Shown in pieces: positions 1 to 5,210 of a stretch of DNA of 6,970 nt. This DNA comes from an uncultured Collinsella sp. (GTDB taxonomy: Bacteria > Actinomycetota > Coriobacteriia > Coriobacteriales > Coriobacteriaceae), in NCBI GenBank assembly GCA_958421035.1, contig CATZKS010000109.1, positions 1-6,970 of the forward strand. The letters run 5' to 3'. The translations under genes were made by a program, and so were the position numbers. The first letter of the stretch is position 1; the number at the start of each line of letters is the position of its first letter. The notes beneath the pieces are model-generated. The model worked only from the letters and a program-made list of their open reading frames with translations, was not told the DNA's origin and searched no databases.

Positions 1-135
1 CATGCTAGATCGATGGCTCATCTCGAGCACGGACATGCCGCAACCGCGGTAGTCCATCATCTCGTCGGCGATCTCGGCGAGCACGCTTGTAGGCAGTGCG
101 GCCGGGCCAGCTGAGAAGTTGTGCACACGTGCCAT
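1..135 (-). CDS. serC: Phosphoserine aminotransferase, N-terminal 45 codons (cut by window edge)
   Basis: SerC is a cytoplasmic PLP-dependent enzyme. It transfers the amino group of glutamate to 3-phosphohydroxypyruvate, giving phosphoserine in serine synthesis, and it also acts in pyridoxal phosphate synthesis in some bacteria. Reading leftward from ATG at 135-133, the peptide begins MARVHNFSAGPAALPTSVL and continues with DYRGCGMSVLEMSHRSS. The NFSAGPAALP opening (residues 6-15), the G-x-SVLEMSHR block (33-42) and the spacing between them match the start of SerC proteins, where the SHR segment helps bind substrate. An AGGGGA ribosome site lies about 9 bases upstream of the ATG and supports this start. 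The remaining roughly 315 codons lie outside the window. The gene has the same orientation as the antiporter upstream but is separated from it by over 200 bases, so it may have its own promoter. The main doubt is that only the N-terminus is seen. Confidence 0.88.
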   Translation of the reverse strand, partial: MARVHNFSAGPAALPTSVLAEIADEMMDYRGCGMSVLEMSHRSSM

Positions 136-269
136 CTTCTGGTTCCCCTCGTAGTCGTTTGAACGTTCGGGATACTTTAGCACAGTGGAGCGGTAGGCGC
201 GACCGCATCACGGTAAAACTCGACTACGCCGCTATGATTTACAGGATGGTTACATGGGGGAGGGGCGCT
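136..269 (-). promoter_or_regulatory. Upstream region of serC with paired sequence elements
   Basis: This 134-base stretch upstream of serC contains no convincing gene. It has an inverted pair CGTAGTCG (150-157) and CGACTACG (221-228), perfect over 8 bases, a smaller GCGGT/ACCGC pair (190-206), and the palindrome GAACGTTC (161-168). In a minus-strand transcript beginning upstream of 228, the 150-157 arm would lie directly next to the AGGGGA ribosome site of serC. No strong -35/-10 pair is visible. The best -10-like word on the minus strand is TAAAGT near 174-180, without a good -35 box. The regulatory role is inference. Confidence 0.3.
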
Positions 270-362
270 TTACTCCTCAGGCAAATCCAAATCGGCGAGC
301 GAAGACATAAGGTTCTCTAGGCGCTTGATCTCTTCGTCGCAAATTAGCCACCTCCTGGTCAC
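270..362 (-). CDS. Possible small ORF downstream of the antiporter (30 codons or fewer)
   Basis: Just after the antiporter stop, a minus-strand frame ends with DEEIKRLENLMSSLADLDL followed by PEE and TAA at 270-272. It is acidic and helical-looking with leucine spacing, and most codons end in G or C like real genes here. The start is unclear. A GTG at 360-362 overlaps the last base of the antiporter TAG but has no upstream ribosome site. A perfect AGGAGG (351-356) lies inside that reading and is well placed for an ATT at 342-344 in frame (6-base spacing), or for a TTG at 340-342 in a different frame. A GTG at 349-351 followed by MANL-like codons would join the good frame only after a one-base shift. 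It could be a real micro-protein, a frameshifted remnant or chance. I do not recognise a family. Confidence 0.35.
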   Translation of the reverse strand: MTRRWLICDEEIKRLENLMSSLADLDLPEE

Positions 363-1963
363 TACGACGCCAGCGTGGCAATGACGGCTTCGTCGCCGGC
401 GTATATTAGGGTGTTGCCATCGGGGATGATCGTCTGGCCTTCGCGCTTGAGCATCACCACAATAAACGGATGCTTGCCTTGCGACACATCGCACAGGCGC
501 TGGCCGGCCAAGCGACCGTGGGGTGTCACGGTGACCTCGCGCAGTGTAACCTCGGCACGCTCTTCGAACGTTGGGGCGGCCATCACCAGCAGATCGCCTT
601 CCTGGATCACGGTGTCGCCATTGGGCAGTACCGGGTGCGCACCGTCGCGCAGCACCAGGACCACGAGCATATCTGTGGCGCTGCCAATGTCCGCGAGCGA
701 GCGTCCGGCAAACGGATGTCCAGCGCCCACCTTGAGCTTTACAAACGACATGCCGTCTTCGTCGCGGTAGTCGTTAAAGGTGCGACGCACGTCGCCGGTC
801 GCATCGATCATATCGAGCTTCTTCGCCACCGCCGGCAGCAGCGAGCCCTGCACCACAATGCTCGACACGGCAATCGCAAACACCAGGTCAAATAGGTCGT
901 GTCCGCCGGGAACGCCGGCCACTACGGCAAAGAGACTAAAGACGACCGAAGCCGCTCCGCGTAGGCCCGCCCAGCTTACGAGCGCGACCTGGCGGGGATT
1001 CGTCTTAAAGGGCGCTAGGAGCACGCCGACGGCGATGGGGCGGCTCACGAAGAGCATGAACGCCATGAGTGCCAGGCCCGGCAGCAGCATCTGCGGCAGG
1101 CGTGCGGGCGTTACGAGCAGGCCGAGCAAGAAGAAGACCGTCATCTCGGCCATCTCGGTGAGGGTGTCAAAGAAGTGCGCCATCTCGACTTTGCCGGTGA
1201 TGTCGCTGGCGCCCAGCACAATGCCGGCCAGGTATACAGCCAAAAAGCCGTTGCCGCCCAGGTAGCTCGGCAGCGCGTAGGCGACGATGGCCACGGCGAA
1301 CAAATAGATGGTCTGCGCGCCCTCGGCCGTTGCGTGCGCGCGTTCAATCAGGCGGCCCGCCGCCCAGCCGATGGCGAGGCCCAGGCCCACGCCCAGGATA
1401 ATCTGCTTGGCCAGCAGCACGGGGATGTTAATGTCGCCGCCGGCCGCGAGTGTGGCGAGCACGGCGGTGAGCATGTAGGCGACGGGGTCGTTGGAGCCCG
1501 ATTCGACCTCGAGCAGCGAGTCGGTGCCGCCCTTCAGCGAAAGGTTGTGCTCGCGCAGCACGCTAAAGACGCTGGCCGCGTCGGTGGATGCCACGACCGA
1601 TCCCAACAGCAGGCCGTCGATCCAGTCGAACCCCAGCGCGAAGTGGGCGAACACGCCGGTGATGCCGGCAGTGATGACGACGCCGAGCGTGCTCAGCAGC
1701 ACCGCCGGCACAGCGACGGGTTTGGCACGGTCGATATTGGTGTTAAAGCCGCCGTAGAACATGATGAACAGCAGCGCCGTGCTGCAGACGGTTTCGGTGA
1801 GCGCATAGTCGCTAAAGTCGATATGCGCCGGGCCGTTGACGCCCAACAGCATGCCGAGCGCGATAAAGATGAGCAGGGTGGGGAAGGGGAGCTTTTTGCC
1901 GACGGGTTTGATGGTCAGACACAGAATGATGACGAGGCCGATAAAGAGAAGGATCTGGTTCAT
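362..1963 (-). CDS. nhaP2: Potassium/proton antiporter, CPA1 family, NhaP2/CvrA type
   Basis: This is an inner-membrane cation/proton antiporter of the CPA1 family, expected to expel K+ (possibly Na+) in exchange for H+ and to control cytoplasmic ion content. The 533-residue product has about 12-13 hydrophobic segments over residues 4-380. Family motifs are ASTDAASVFSVL (125-136), ESGSNDPVAYML (154-165, with the ND pair typical of the ion site in this family) and GLRGAASVVFSL (333-344). After a linker come two RCK_C/TrkA_C-like domains at about 406-465 and 475-531, with the NGD-x7-GD pattern seen in the first and the related DGN-x6-GD in the second. These domains normally gate transport in response to a ligand. 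The length is slightly short of E. coli CvrA but complete. Start ATG at 1963-1961 has an AGGAG site about 12 bases upstream, a rather long spacing. The gene is divergent from the phosphatase gene. The ion specificity is inferred from the family. Confidence 0.9.
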   Translation of the reverse strand: MNQILLFIGLVIILCLTIKPVGKKLPFPTLLIFIALGMLLGVNGPAHIDFSDYALTETVCSTALLFIMFYGGFNTNIDRAKPVAVPAVLLSTLGVVITAGITGVFAHFALGFDWIDGLLLGSVVASTDAASVFSVLREHNLSLKGGTDSLLEVESGSNDPVAYMLTAVLATLAAGGDINIPVLLAKQIILGVGLGLAIGWAAGRLIERAHATAEGAQTIYLFAVAIVAYALPSYLGGNGFLAVYLAGIVLGASDITGKVEMAHFFDTLTEMAEMTVFFLLGLLVTPARLPQMLLPGLALMAFMLFVSRPIAVGVLLAPFKTNPRQVALVSWAGLRGAASVVFSLFAVVAGVPGGHDLFDLVFAIAVSSIVVQGSLLPAVAKKLDMIDATGDVRRTFNDYRDEDGMSFVKLKVGAGHPFAGRSLADIGSATDMLVVLVLRDGAHPVLPNGDTVIQEGDLLVMAAPTFEERAEVTLREVTVTPHGRLAGQRLCDVSQGKHPFIVVMLKREGQTIIPDGNTLIYAGDEAVIATLAS

Positions 1964-2077
1964 GGATGGTGTCCGCTCCTGGTTGGTTGGCGTGGCACGG
2001 TCAGTTGCCTGCGGTTATTTGTACCCAAAGATGGTGGGTTTATGGGGTTGGATTGCGGGCGTGCGCGATATCGTCAT

Positions 2078-2092
2078 AGACGGCTGCCGTCT
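2078..2092. repeat. Perfect 15-base palindrome AGACGGC-T-GCCGTCT
   Basis: Two 7-base arms match perfectly around a single T, in the divergent region between the antiporter and the phosphoesterase. A shorter palindrome CGATATCG lies just to its left (2066-2073). The single-base spacer suits a dimeric DNA-binding protein better than an RNA hairpin, although a 5-bp stem with a 5-base loop could also form. No T tract follows, so it is not a terminator. It lies 21 bases upstream of the proposed plus-strand -35 box, a position compatible with an activator site. The role is inference. Confidence 0.35.
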
Positions 2093-2112
2093 TTGCCTCT
2101 GCTCGGAAACCC

Positions 2113-2141
2113 TTTCCAGCTTTATTGCAACGGAGTACAAT
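2113..2141 (+). promoter_or_regulatory. Sigma-70-type promoter for the metallophosphoesterase gene
   Basis: TTTCCA (2113-2118, 4 of 6 consensus bases) and TACAAT (2136-2141, 5 of 6) are separated by exactly 17 bases. Transcription would start near 2147-2149 and give a leader of about 70 bases before the ATG at 2217. The leader would begin with the overlapping palindromes at 2153-2169 and contain the hairpin at 2174-2198. Confidence 0.6.
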
Positions 2142-2152
2142 GGGTAACGTTT

Positions 2153-2169
2153 AAGTTCAACTTGAAGTT
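2153..2169. promoter_or_regulatory. Overlapping AAGTT/AACTT palindromes, possible operator
   Basis: The stretch AAGTTCAACTTGAAGTT contains three overlapping perfect palindromes of 11 bases: AAGTTcAACTT (2153-2163), TTCAAcTTGAA (2156-2166) and AACTTgAAGTT (2159-2169). They begin just past the predicted start of transcription, where a bound repressor would block the promoter. No regulator is encoded in the window, so the partner is unknown. Confidence 0.4.
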
Positions 2170-2173
2170 TTAG

Positions 2174-2198
2174 TTGCGGCGCCGGGCTTCGGCCGCAA
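2174..2198 (+). promoter_or_regulatory. Leader hairpin upstream of the phosphoesterase start
   Basis: TTGCGGC (2174-2180) pairs perfectly with GCCGCAA (2192-2198) around an 11-base loop. An alternative fold adds a CCG/CGG inner stem. The hairpin ends 3 bases before the AAGGAG ribosome site (2202-2207), so it could affect translation or mRNA stability. There is no T tract, so it is not a terminator. Confidence 0.4.
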
Positions 2199-2216
2199 TG
2201 CAAGGAGAGGCGTACC

Positions 2217-3056
2217 ATGGCGATCTATGTGACATCTGATGCTCACGGGCACGTGCGTGCGCTTGACGAAGCCCTGTCTAAGATCTCGTTGACGTCCGAC
2301 GACACGCTGTACGTGCTGGGCGACATGATCGATCGCGGGCCCGATCCGGTCGGCGTTATTAAGCTCGTGCGCTCGCTGCCCAACGCCCACGTGCTCAAGG
2401 GTAATCACGAGCAGATCATGCTCGATGCCATCATTGGCCAGGATCCGCTCGATGCCGAGACCTGGGATATCAACGGTGGTTGGACGACGCGCGAGCAGCT
2501 CAACGACATGGAATTTGAGGCATACGAGGAGCTCGTGCGATGGATGGCCGCGCTGCCGCTCTACGCAGTGGTCGAGACCGAGGAGCGCCCGTATCTGCTG
2601 GTACATGCTGGAATCGAGATGAAGGCGGCGCGCGCGTTTTTGCTTGAGCATGGCGTCGATTGTGCCGATGGCGTTGGAGCGGTGGGTGCCGATCGCGAGC
2701 TGCTGCAGCAGATGCTCGCGGTGCAGTCGTCCGATGACCTGCTGTGGATTCGTCATGGCTATTGGGATGCGTCGACCGGGCTGCTTTCTGCCGAGGGCAA
2801 GGGCCCGGTCGTGGTGAGCGGTCACACGCCCACGGTATCGCTTGGGCGCTATTGCGAGGTCGGTGGTCTGGCGGGGCTCGATGAGGAATCGGGACGCGGG
2901 CAGATCGTGCGCTTGGGCGGCGAGGACACTGCTGGTGTGCCCGATCGCATCGACATCGACTGCGCCGCCGCCACCGGCTCCGAGTTCGGCCGCGTGGGCA
3001 TCCTGCGCCTGGACGACGGGGCCGAGTTCTACGCGAACATCAACCCGGGCGAATAA
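2217..3056 (+). CDS. PPP-family metallophosphoesterase (Ser/Thr phosphatase-like)
   Basis: This is a cytoplasmic di-metal hydrolase of the calcineurin-like PPP superfamily, which includes bacterial PrpA/PrpE protein phosphatases and ApaH-type dinucleotide hydrolases. The 279-residue product has the metal-site motifs in order: SDAHGH (7-12, in place of the more usual GDIHG), GDMIDRGPD (35-43), GNHE (62-65), VHAG (129-132) and SGHTP (201-205). An NGGWTT element (86-91) and an IDID-C segment (245-249) near the end are also usual in bacterial members. All ligands expected for a working site are present. ATG at 2217 follows AAGGAG (2202-2207) with 9-base spacing. It has its own promoter, is divergent from the antiporter and convergent with the flippase, so the context does not reveal its substrate. 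The choice between a phosphoprotein, Ap4A or another phosphoester is open. Confidence 0.88.
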   Translation: MAIYVTSDAHGHVRALDEALSKISLTSDDTLYVLGDMIDRGPDPVGVIKLVRSLPNAHVLKGNHEQIMLDAIIGQDPLDAETWDINGGWTTREQLNDMEFEAYEELVRWMAALPLYAVVETEERPYLLVHAGIEMKAARAFLLEHGVDCADGVGAVGADRELLQQMLAVQSSDDLLWIRHGYWDASTGLLSAEGKGPVVVSGHTPTVSLGRYCEVGGLAGLDEESGRGQIVRLGGEDTAGVPDRIDIDCAAATGSEFGRVGILRLDDGAEFYANINPGE

Positions 3057-3103
3057 CCTTGTTCCGCCGATCTACCGTAGCTAATTTGGGACGGGGCTTT
3101 TTT

Positions 3104-3170
3104 GACTACTTTCGGAGAGTAGCGCCTTCTTGCTCGGTAAGCGCTAGAAATGAGGAGCGTCTGCGTCCTC
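3104..3170. other. Structured intergenic stretch with three short hairpins
   Basis: After the phosphoesterase stop and a T6 run (3098-3103) with no matching stem, three small inverted repeats lie close together. They are CTACT/AGTAG (3106-3110 with 3118-3122), TAGCGC/GCGCTA (3120-3125 with 3141-3146), and GAGGA/TCCTC (3152-3156 with 3166-3170). The first two overlap and would compete. A terminator follows at 3193-3236. This could be a short structured RNA, the 3' end of the phosphoesterase mRNA, or decayed sequence. I see no coding frame I trust here. Confidence 0.25.
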
Positions 3171-3192
3171 GACAGCGCGAAAATGCTCGAAA

Positions 3193-3236
3193 AACCGTCG
3201 CAACGGAGTCAAACGACGTCGCGGCGGTTCTTTTTT
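3193..3236 (+). terminator. Rho-independent terminator downstream of the phosphoesterase
   Basis: AACCGTCGC (3193-3201) pairs with GCGGCGGTT (3221-3229) over 9 positions, with one T-G wobble, around a 19-base loop. It is followed by the T-rich run TTCTTTTTT (3228-3236). On the opposite strand the same stem is followed by GGTTTTT, so it may also stop transcripts coming from the flippase side. It lies between convergent genes, as a two-way terminator would. Confidence 0.7.
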
Positions 3237-3249
3237 GGCTGCCCGCTTG

Positions 3250-3372
3250 CTAAGTGAGTAGACTTTTTTGGAAATGCCGAGCACCCAACATATTTGCCTC
3301 AATAAAACCGCAGGTCACAGACTTGTGCTCTGTTGGTGTGGTCGGGGATTCGGTAAAAGTCTACTCACTTAG
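3250..3372. mobile_element. 123-base MITE-like element with 18-base perfect terminal inverted repeats
   Basis: CTAAGTGAGTAGACTTTT (3250-3267) is exactly repeated in inverse as AAAAGTCTACTCACTTAG (3355-3372). The 87-base interior has no credible ORF but can form alternative short stems: GAGCAC (3279-3284) with GTGCTC (3325-3330), CCAACA (3285-3290) with TGTTGG (3331-3336), and CACA/TGTG (3316-3327). If the outer C and G are target sequence, the ends fit insertion at a TA dinucleotide, as for IS630/mariner-type elements; no longer target duplication is visible. The interior is more AT-rich than the neighbouring genes. Element size, ends and lack of coding fit a non-autonomous transposon. A long-stem RNA or a paired operator is an alternative. 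The family is not recognised. Confidence 0.55.
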
Positions 3373-3451
3373 TTTTGCGTGATGAATATTGTCCGCAACG
3401 AGACCCCAGACGGGGTGATTCCATCGCAAATTCCGGTGACCGGGCAGCTAA
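3373..3451. other. Short non-coding tail beyond the flippase stop with two small palindromes
   Basis: Between the inverted-repeat element and the flippase stop codon lie ACCCC/GGGGT (3403-3407 with 3412-3416, 4-base loop) and the palindrome CCGGTgACCGG (3433-3443). Neither is followed by a T run on the minus strand, so no clear terminator for the flippase is seen immediately after its stop. Confidence 0.3.
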
Positions 3452-3946
3452 TTAGGCGCCGTATGGGTTGCGGTCGCGTTCGATGCGTTGGCGGATGCGG
3501 CGGTACTCGATTATCAGCAGCACCAGGAGTAGGGCCATGATGGCTAGGTAGCTCACTACAGCGCCCATCAGACCCAGCAGCTTAATCAGGATCACCGGCA
3601 GCACCACGCTTACGGCGAAGCAGATCAGGTAGATCTTGGTGACGTCTCTAGCGTGGCGTAGCACCGTGATGATGGCGTAGATAAAGTCGATGGCCGCGGT
3701 GACGCCGCCGGCGACGACCATCAGCAGCGCCAGCGTACGGTAGCGCTCAAAGCTGAGGCCGTACATAAAGCTCATGAGGGGAATACCGGGACCTGCCATA
3801 AATGCGGCGCACATGCCGGTGATGACCACGATCAGCGCCATAACGGCAACAATAATCAGGTCAAAGCGACGACGCTTGCGAGGATTAGCCCAAATGTTCG
3901 ACAAGCGCAGGAGCTGCGGTTTATAGATAAATCCAATGCTCAGCAA
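3452..3946 (-). CDS. Flippase, C-terminal fragment of about 164 codons
   Basis: This open frame follows the amber codon in the same phase. The first possible start is TTG at 3946-3944, but no ribosome site precedes it, so separate translation is doubtful. It would carry IYKPQLLRLSNIW, a basic loop with RKRRR, then about four hydrophobic segments and the charged tail YRRIRQRIERDRNPYGA. Its membrane pattern continues that of the upstream half, as in MVF-type flippases. It is listed separately because some annotations will call it as its own gene; I regard it as the rest of one broken gene. Confidence 0.45.
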   Translation of the reverse strand: MLSIGFIYKPQLLRLSNIWANPRKRRRFDLIIVAVMALIVVITGMCAAFMAGPGIPLMSFMYGLSFERYRTLALLMVVAGGVTAAIDFIYAIITVLRHARDVTKIYLICFAVSVVLPVILIKLLGLMGAVVSYLAIMALLLVLLIIEYRRIRQRIERDRNPYGA

Positions 3947-3952
3947 AATAGC

Positions 3953-5032
3953 CTACGCAGGAAAGAACAGGGCATTAAAGTACAGCTGATATTTGTATGC
4001 CAGCGTGCCTTCCATCACAAACTTGGGCATGCTCTCGATAAGGTTGAACAGGAACAGTGCACCAAAGAGCGGGGCGCACTGGACAAACAGGTGGCCGACC
4101 TCGCGCAGGCTCACGCGGCGCGATTTTTCGGTCTCGAGCAGGGCGAGCGGCGCGGTGACCAGCACGAGCGAGGCGATCGCGGTGACACCCATGTCCATGG
4201 CCGCGATGGGCATGCTGCGCGTGAGGAACAGCGCCACGCTGAAGACCGCGATGACGCCGACGGAGCGTAGCGTTTGGCTCATTCCAGCCAAGTAGAGTTT
4301 GTCGGCCTGCTGCAGGCGGCCTTCGTACACGTCGGCGACGCCGTCGATGACCTTATACAGGTAGACGCCCAGGCCGATCGTCGCCATCTGCGCGCCATAG
4401 CCGCGGGCGCTGCTATACATGAGGCCGCAGCCTAGGGCGAGCGCTCCGCAGATCCAACGATTGAGCTGGTAGGAGGCGAAGGACGTCTTTTCGTCGATGT
4501 CCGAGACCTGGAAATTGCGCACGCCGTAGTTGCACGCGATCATGATGAGCGTGCCGGTGACAAAGGCGATGGAGAACTTGCCGGCTTCCTCGGCGCCCAC
4601 GAGCTGCGTGGACACGATGGTGAGCAGAGGAAACGCCATGCCCCATACGGCGGTGCCCAGGGTATTCCAAAGGTAGTCGCGACGGGTGGCATGATCTTCG
4701 TACTCGGCTTCTTGCGTGGAGAAGCCGCCGCCGTAGACGGCTCCGAGCAGGCGGTTCCACCAGGCATTGACCATGCGGTGGATGGGGCCGGGCTGGCGAT
4801 CGCGCTCGCGGCGACGGCGTGTGGCCTGGTTGCTGTCGGGACCGCCGGCGTTACGCTGGCTTAGCTCTTGGATTCGTGCGAGCTCCTCGGCGGTATGCGA
4901 TGCGGGGAACAGGCCGTTCTCGATGCGTCCACCTTGGGCCTTTGCGGTGCCGCCGCTCGCTGCGGCGGGGTCGGCGACGCCATTGCGGCGGGCGATGGCG
5001 CGGCGGATGCTATCGAGGGGCGTGATGCTCAA
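3953..5032 (-). CDS. Flippase, N-terminal fragment of 359 codons
   Basis: This is the portion translated up to the amber codon at 3953-3955. TTG at 5032-5030 is the best start: AAGGA lies about 7 bases upstream and a TATACT -10 box lies about 30 bases upstream. The product would contain the hydrophilic N-terminal extension (1-115) and roughly seven membrane segments (about 124-145, 153-170, 193-207, 215-230, 250-270, 279-299 and 318-333). It ends at YFNALFFPA, within or next to a further hydrophobic stretch. Such a truncated transporter lacks the C-terminal half of the second bundle and is unlikely to flip substrate alone. Confidence 0.6.
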   Translation of the reverse strand: MSITPLDSIRRAIARRNGVADPAAASGGTAKAQGGRIENGLFPASHTAEELARIQELSQRNAGGPDSNQATRRRRERDRQPGPIHRMVNAWWNRLLGAVYGGGFSTQEAEYEDHATRRDYLWNTLGTAVWGMAFPLLTIVSTQLVGAEEAGKFSIAFVTGTLIMIACNYGVRNFQVSDIDEKTSFASYQLNRWICGALALGCGLMYSSARGYGAQMATIGLGVYLYKVIDGVADVYEGRLQQADKLYLAGMSQTLRSVGVIAVFSVALFLTRSMPIAAMDMGVTAIASLVLVTAPLALLETEKSRRVSLREVGHLFVQCAPLFGALFLFNLIESMPKFVMEGTLAYKYQLYFNALFFPA

Positions 5033-5059
5033 GGCGGTTCCTTTCTCTTACTGTGCTCT

Positions 5060-5065
5060 AGTATA
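5060..5065 (-). promoter_or_regulatory. Minus-strand -10 box TATACT upstream of the flippase
   Basis: Read on the minus strand, TATACT matches 5 of 6 consensus bases and would place the transcript start near 5053, about 20 bases before the TTG start with its AAGGA site. No good -35 box is found 16-18 bases further up, so this promoter would be weak or helped by an activator. Confidence 0.4.
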
Positions 5066-5091
5066 GTCGCGGTGGTGTGTGCTCGGGTTTG

Positions 5092-5106
5092 TGAACGGAG
5101 TGTTCA
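5092..5106. promoter_or_regulatory. TGAAC-N5-GTTCA palindrome in the divergent region
   Basis: TGAAC (5092-5096) and GTTCA (5102-5106) form an inverted pair with a 5-base spacer. The pair lies between the divergent flippase and lactate permease genes, about 105 bases upstream of the permease start. It has the form of a dimeric regulator site. No regulator gene is nearby and I cannot link it to a known family. No strong plus-strand promoter is visible downstream of it. Confidence 0.25.
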
Positions 5107-5210
5107 ATATTTCGGCAGGCGGCAGAAAATTGTCGGTAAGCGTGCGGTATCCTGTTCAAGTTTTATGACACCCCCGATGCCGCCCTCGCGGTACCAAGGA
5201 GCTTTTACCC

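Larger units (their letters stand above)
3452..5032 (-). pseudogene. Polysaccharide/O-antigen-type flippase split by an in-frame amber codon
   Basis: The intact reading would be about 526 residues: a polytopic protein of the MVF/polysaccharide-transporter superfamily (Wzx-like), which flips lipid-linked sugars across the membrane for cell-surface polymers. Residues 1-115 are hydrophilic, with an arginine-rich stretch (72-79). Membrane segments start near 124 with a flippase-like WNTLGTAVWGMAFPLLTIV run and continue to the C-terminal hydrophobic stretches and a basic tail. Codon 360 is TAG (3955-3953). Reading on in the same frame gives FFPA-stop-AILLSIGFIYKPQ with no loss of similarity in character, so one base separates this from an open gene; CAG to TAG is the simplest change. 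No other stop or frameshift is seen. Start is TTG at 5032 with AAGGA upstream. It may be a recent pseudogene, a population variant, an amber-read-through gene or a sequencing error. The sugar substrate cannot be told, as no glycosyltransferase genes are adjacent. Confidence 0.75.

Noticed and set aside
1175..2173. Long plus-strand open frame of 332 codons opposite the antiporter
   Set aside because: It is antisense to a clearly recognisable gene, is rich in His, Gln, Asp and Arg as expected of a GC-rich shadow frame, has no family motif, and runs into the promoter region of the next gene.
2157..2825. Minus-strand open frame of 222 codons opposite the phosphoesterase
   Set aside because: It is antisense to a gene with complete PPP metal motifs and has no recognisable domain or ribosome site.
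3098..3103. T6 run as a terminator just after the phosphoesterase
   Set aside because: The upstream GGGACGGGGC has no complementary partner, so no stem forms; the terminator at 3193-3236 is the better candidate.
3059..3253. Plus-strand 64-codon frame after the phosphoesterase
   Set aside because: It runs through hairpins and the terminator with its T run, is basic and low in structure, and has no ribosome site; it looks like chance.
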